Shown: positions 37,801 to 37,901 of the stretch, one piece after another
Position numbering within the stretch: position 1 is the stretch's first letter
Layout of the letters: each line of letters begins with the position of its first letter
From: Nephromyces sp. MM_2019
Taxonomy: Eukaryota; Apicomplexa; Aconoidasida; Nephromycida
Assembly: GCA_015657535.1 (NCBI GenBank)
Contig: JADHZB010002008.1
Location: forward strand, 8,504 to 46,404
Length of the DNA stretch: 37,901 nucleotides
Reading direction: 5' to 3'
Made by a program: the position numbers and the translations under genes
Notes under the pieces: model-generated
Told to the model about the DNA's origin: nothing
What the model saw: only the letters and a program-made list of their open reading frames with translations
Database searches by the model: none

Positions 37801-37901
37801 TATCTCATATAGAACAAAGAGACTGATAGAACAATGTGTATCAGTAATACTGTTCAGACTAACATTGAATATAATTTGGCTTGACCTTTCAATGAGAAGA
37901 G
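34877..37901. other. Right-end spacer, no gene supported
   Basis: About 3 kb of A/T-rich sequence, without TG/CA tracts except a small CA patch near 37465-37510. A 65-codon frame at 35142-35339 lacks partners and recognisable features. No RNA gene was identified. One short GC-rich island is listed separately. Confidence 0.6.
37426..37450. other. GC-rich island with a 6-bp hairpin
   Basis: GGGATTCCC is followed directly by GGAGGG-TCC-CCCTCC, a perfect 6-bp stem with a three-base loop, in surroundings that are about three quarters A+T. Function unknown; it could be a terminator-like or small-RNA element, or chance. Confidence 0.5.

Overview
The window looks like nuclear DNA of an AT-rich apicomplexan, most likely on the haematozoan side (the Plasmodium / piroplasm / nephromycid part of the tree). 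The reasons are dense GT-AG introns, use of TAA, TAG and TGA as stops, and a SERA-type secreted papain-fold protease, a family known from blood-stage apicomplexans. The species cannot be named from the sequence. All splice models below were built by hand. Each keeps one open frame with matching intron phases from the first to the last listed exon.

Layout: (1) the 3' end of a HID1 homologue (268-1528, +, entering from the left edge); (2) a 3.3 kb gene-free stretch with a 30-bp minisatellite; (3) an eight-exon gene of unknown function (4865-8610, +); (4) a complete 19-exon ATP-dependent 5-oxoprolinase (9640-18800, +); (5) an intron-less ubiquitin-like modifier ending in GG (19981-20211, +); (6) a 14-exon SERA-like cysteine protease with two EGF modules and a coiled-coil tail (22030-25382, -); (7) a five-exon arginase-family gene (27727-29013, +) in which one metal-binding His is Asn; (8) a tandem pair of unrecognised, diverged five-exon genes, the first with a clear signal peptide (31670-33307 and about 33411-34876, +); (9) about 3 kb with no recognisable gene.

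The left 15 kb differs sharply in texture from the rest. It is full of TG/CA microsatellites, mostly in introns and spacers but also leaking into exons. In several gaps the + strand is G/T-rich just after an exon and C/A-rich before the next one. The change falls inside the 5-oxoprolinase gene: its 5' introns are up to 924 bp and repeat-rich, while most of its 3' introns are 60-310 bp and plain.

Two genes point to amino-acid breakdown (5-oxoproline to glutamate; an arginine- or agmatine-type ureohydrolase). Two loci encode secretory-pathway products (the SERA-like protease and at least the first member of the novel pair). HID1 would act in Golgi-to-vesicle sorting. No operon-like coupling is expected or seen. 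The most novel items are the protease architecture, the altered arginase site, the modifier with Tyr at position 72, the tandem gene pair and the exon-bounded TG/CA switch.
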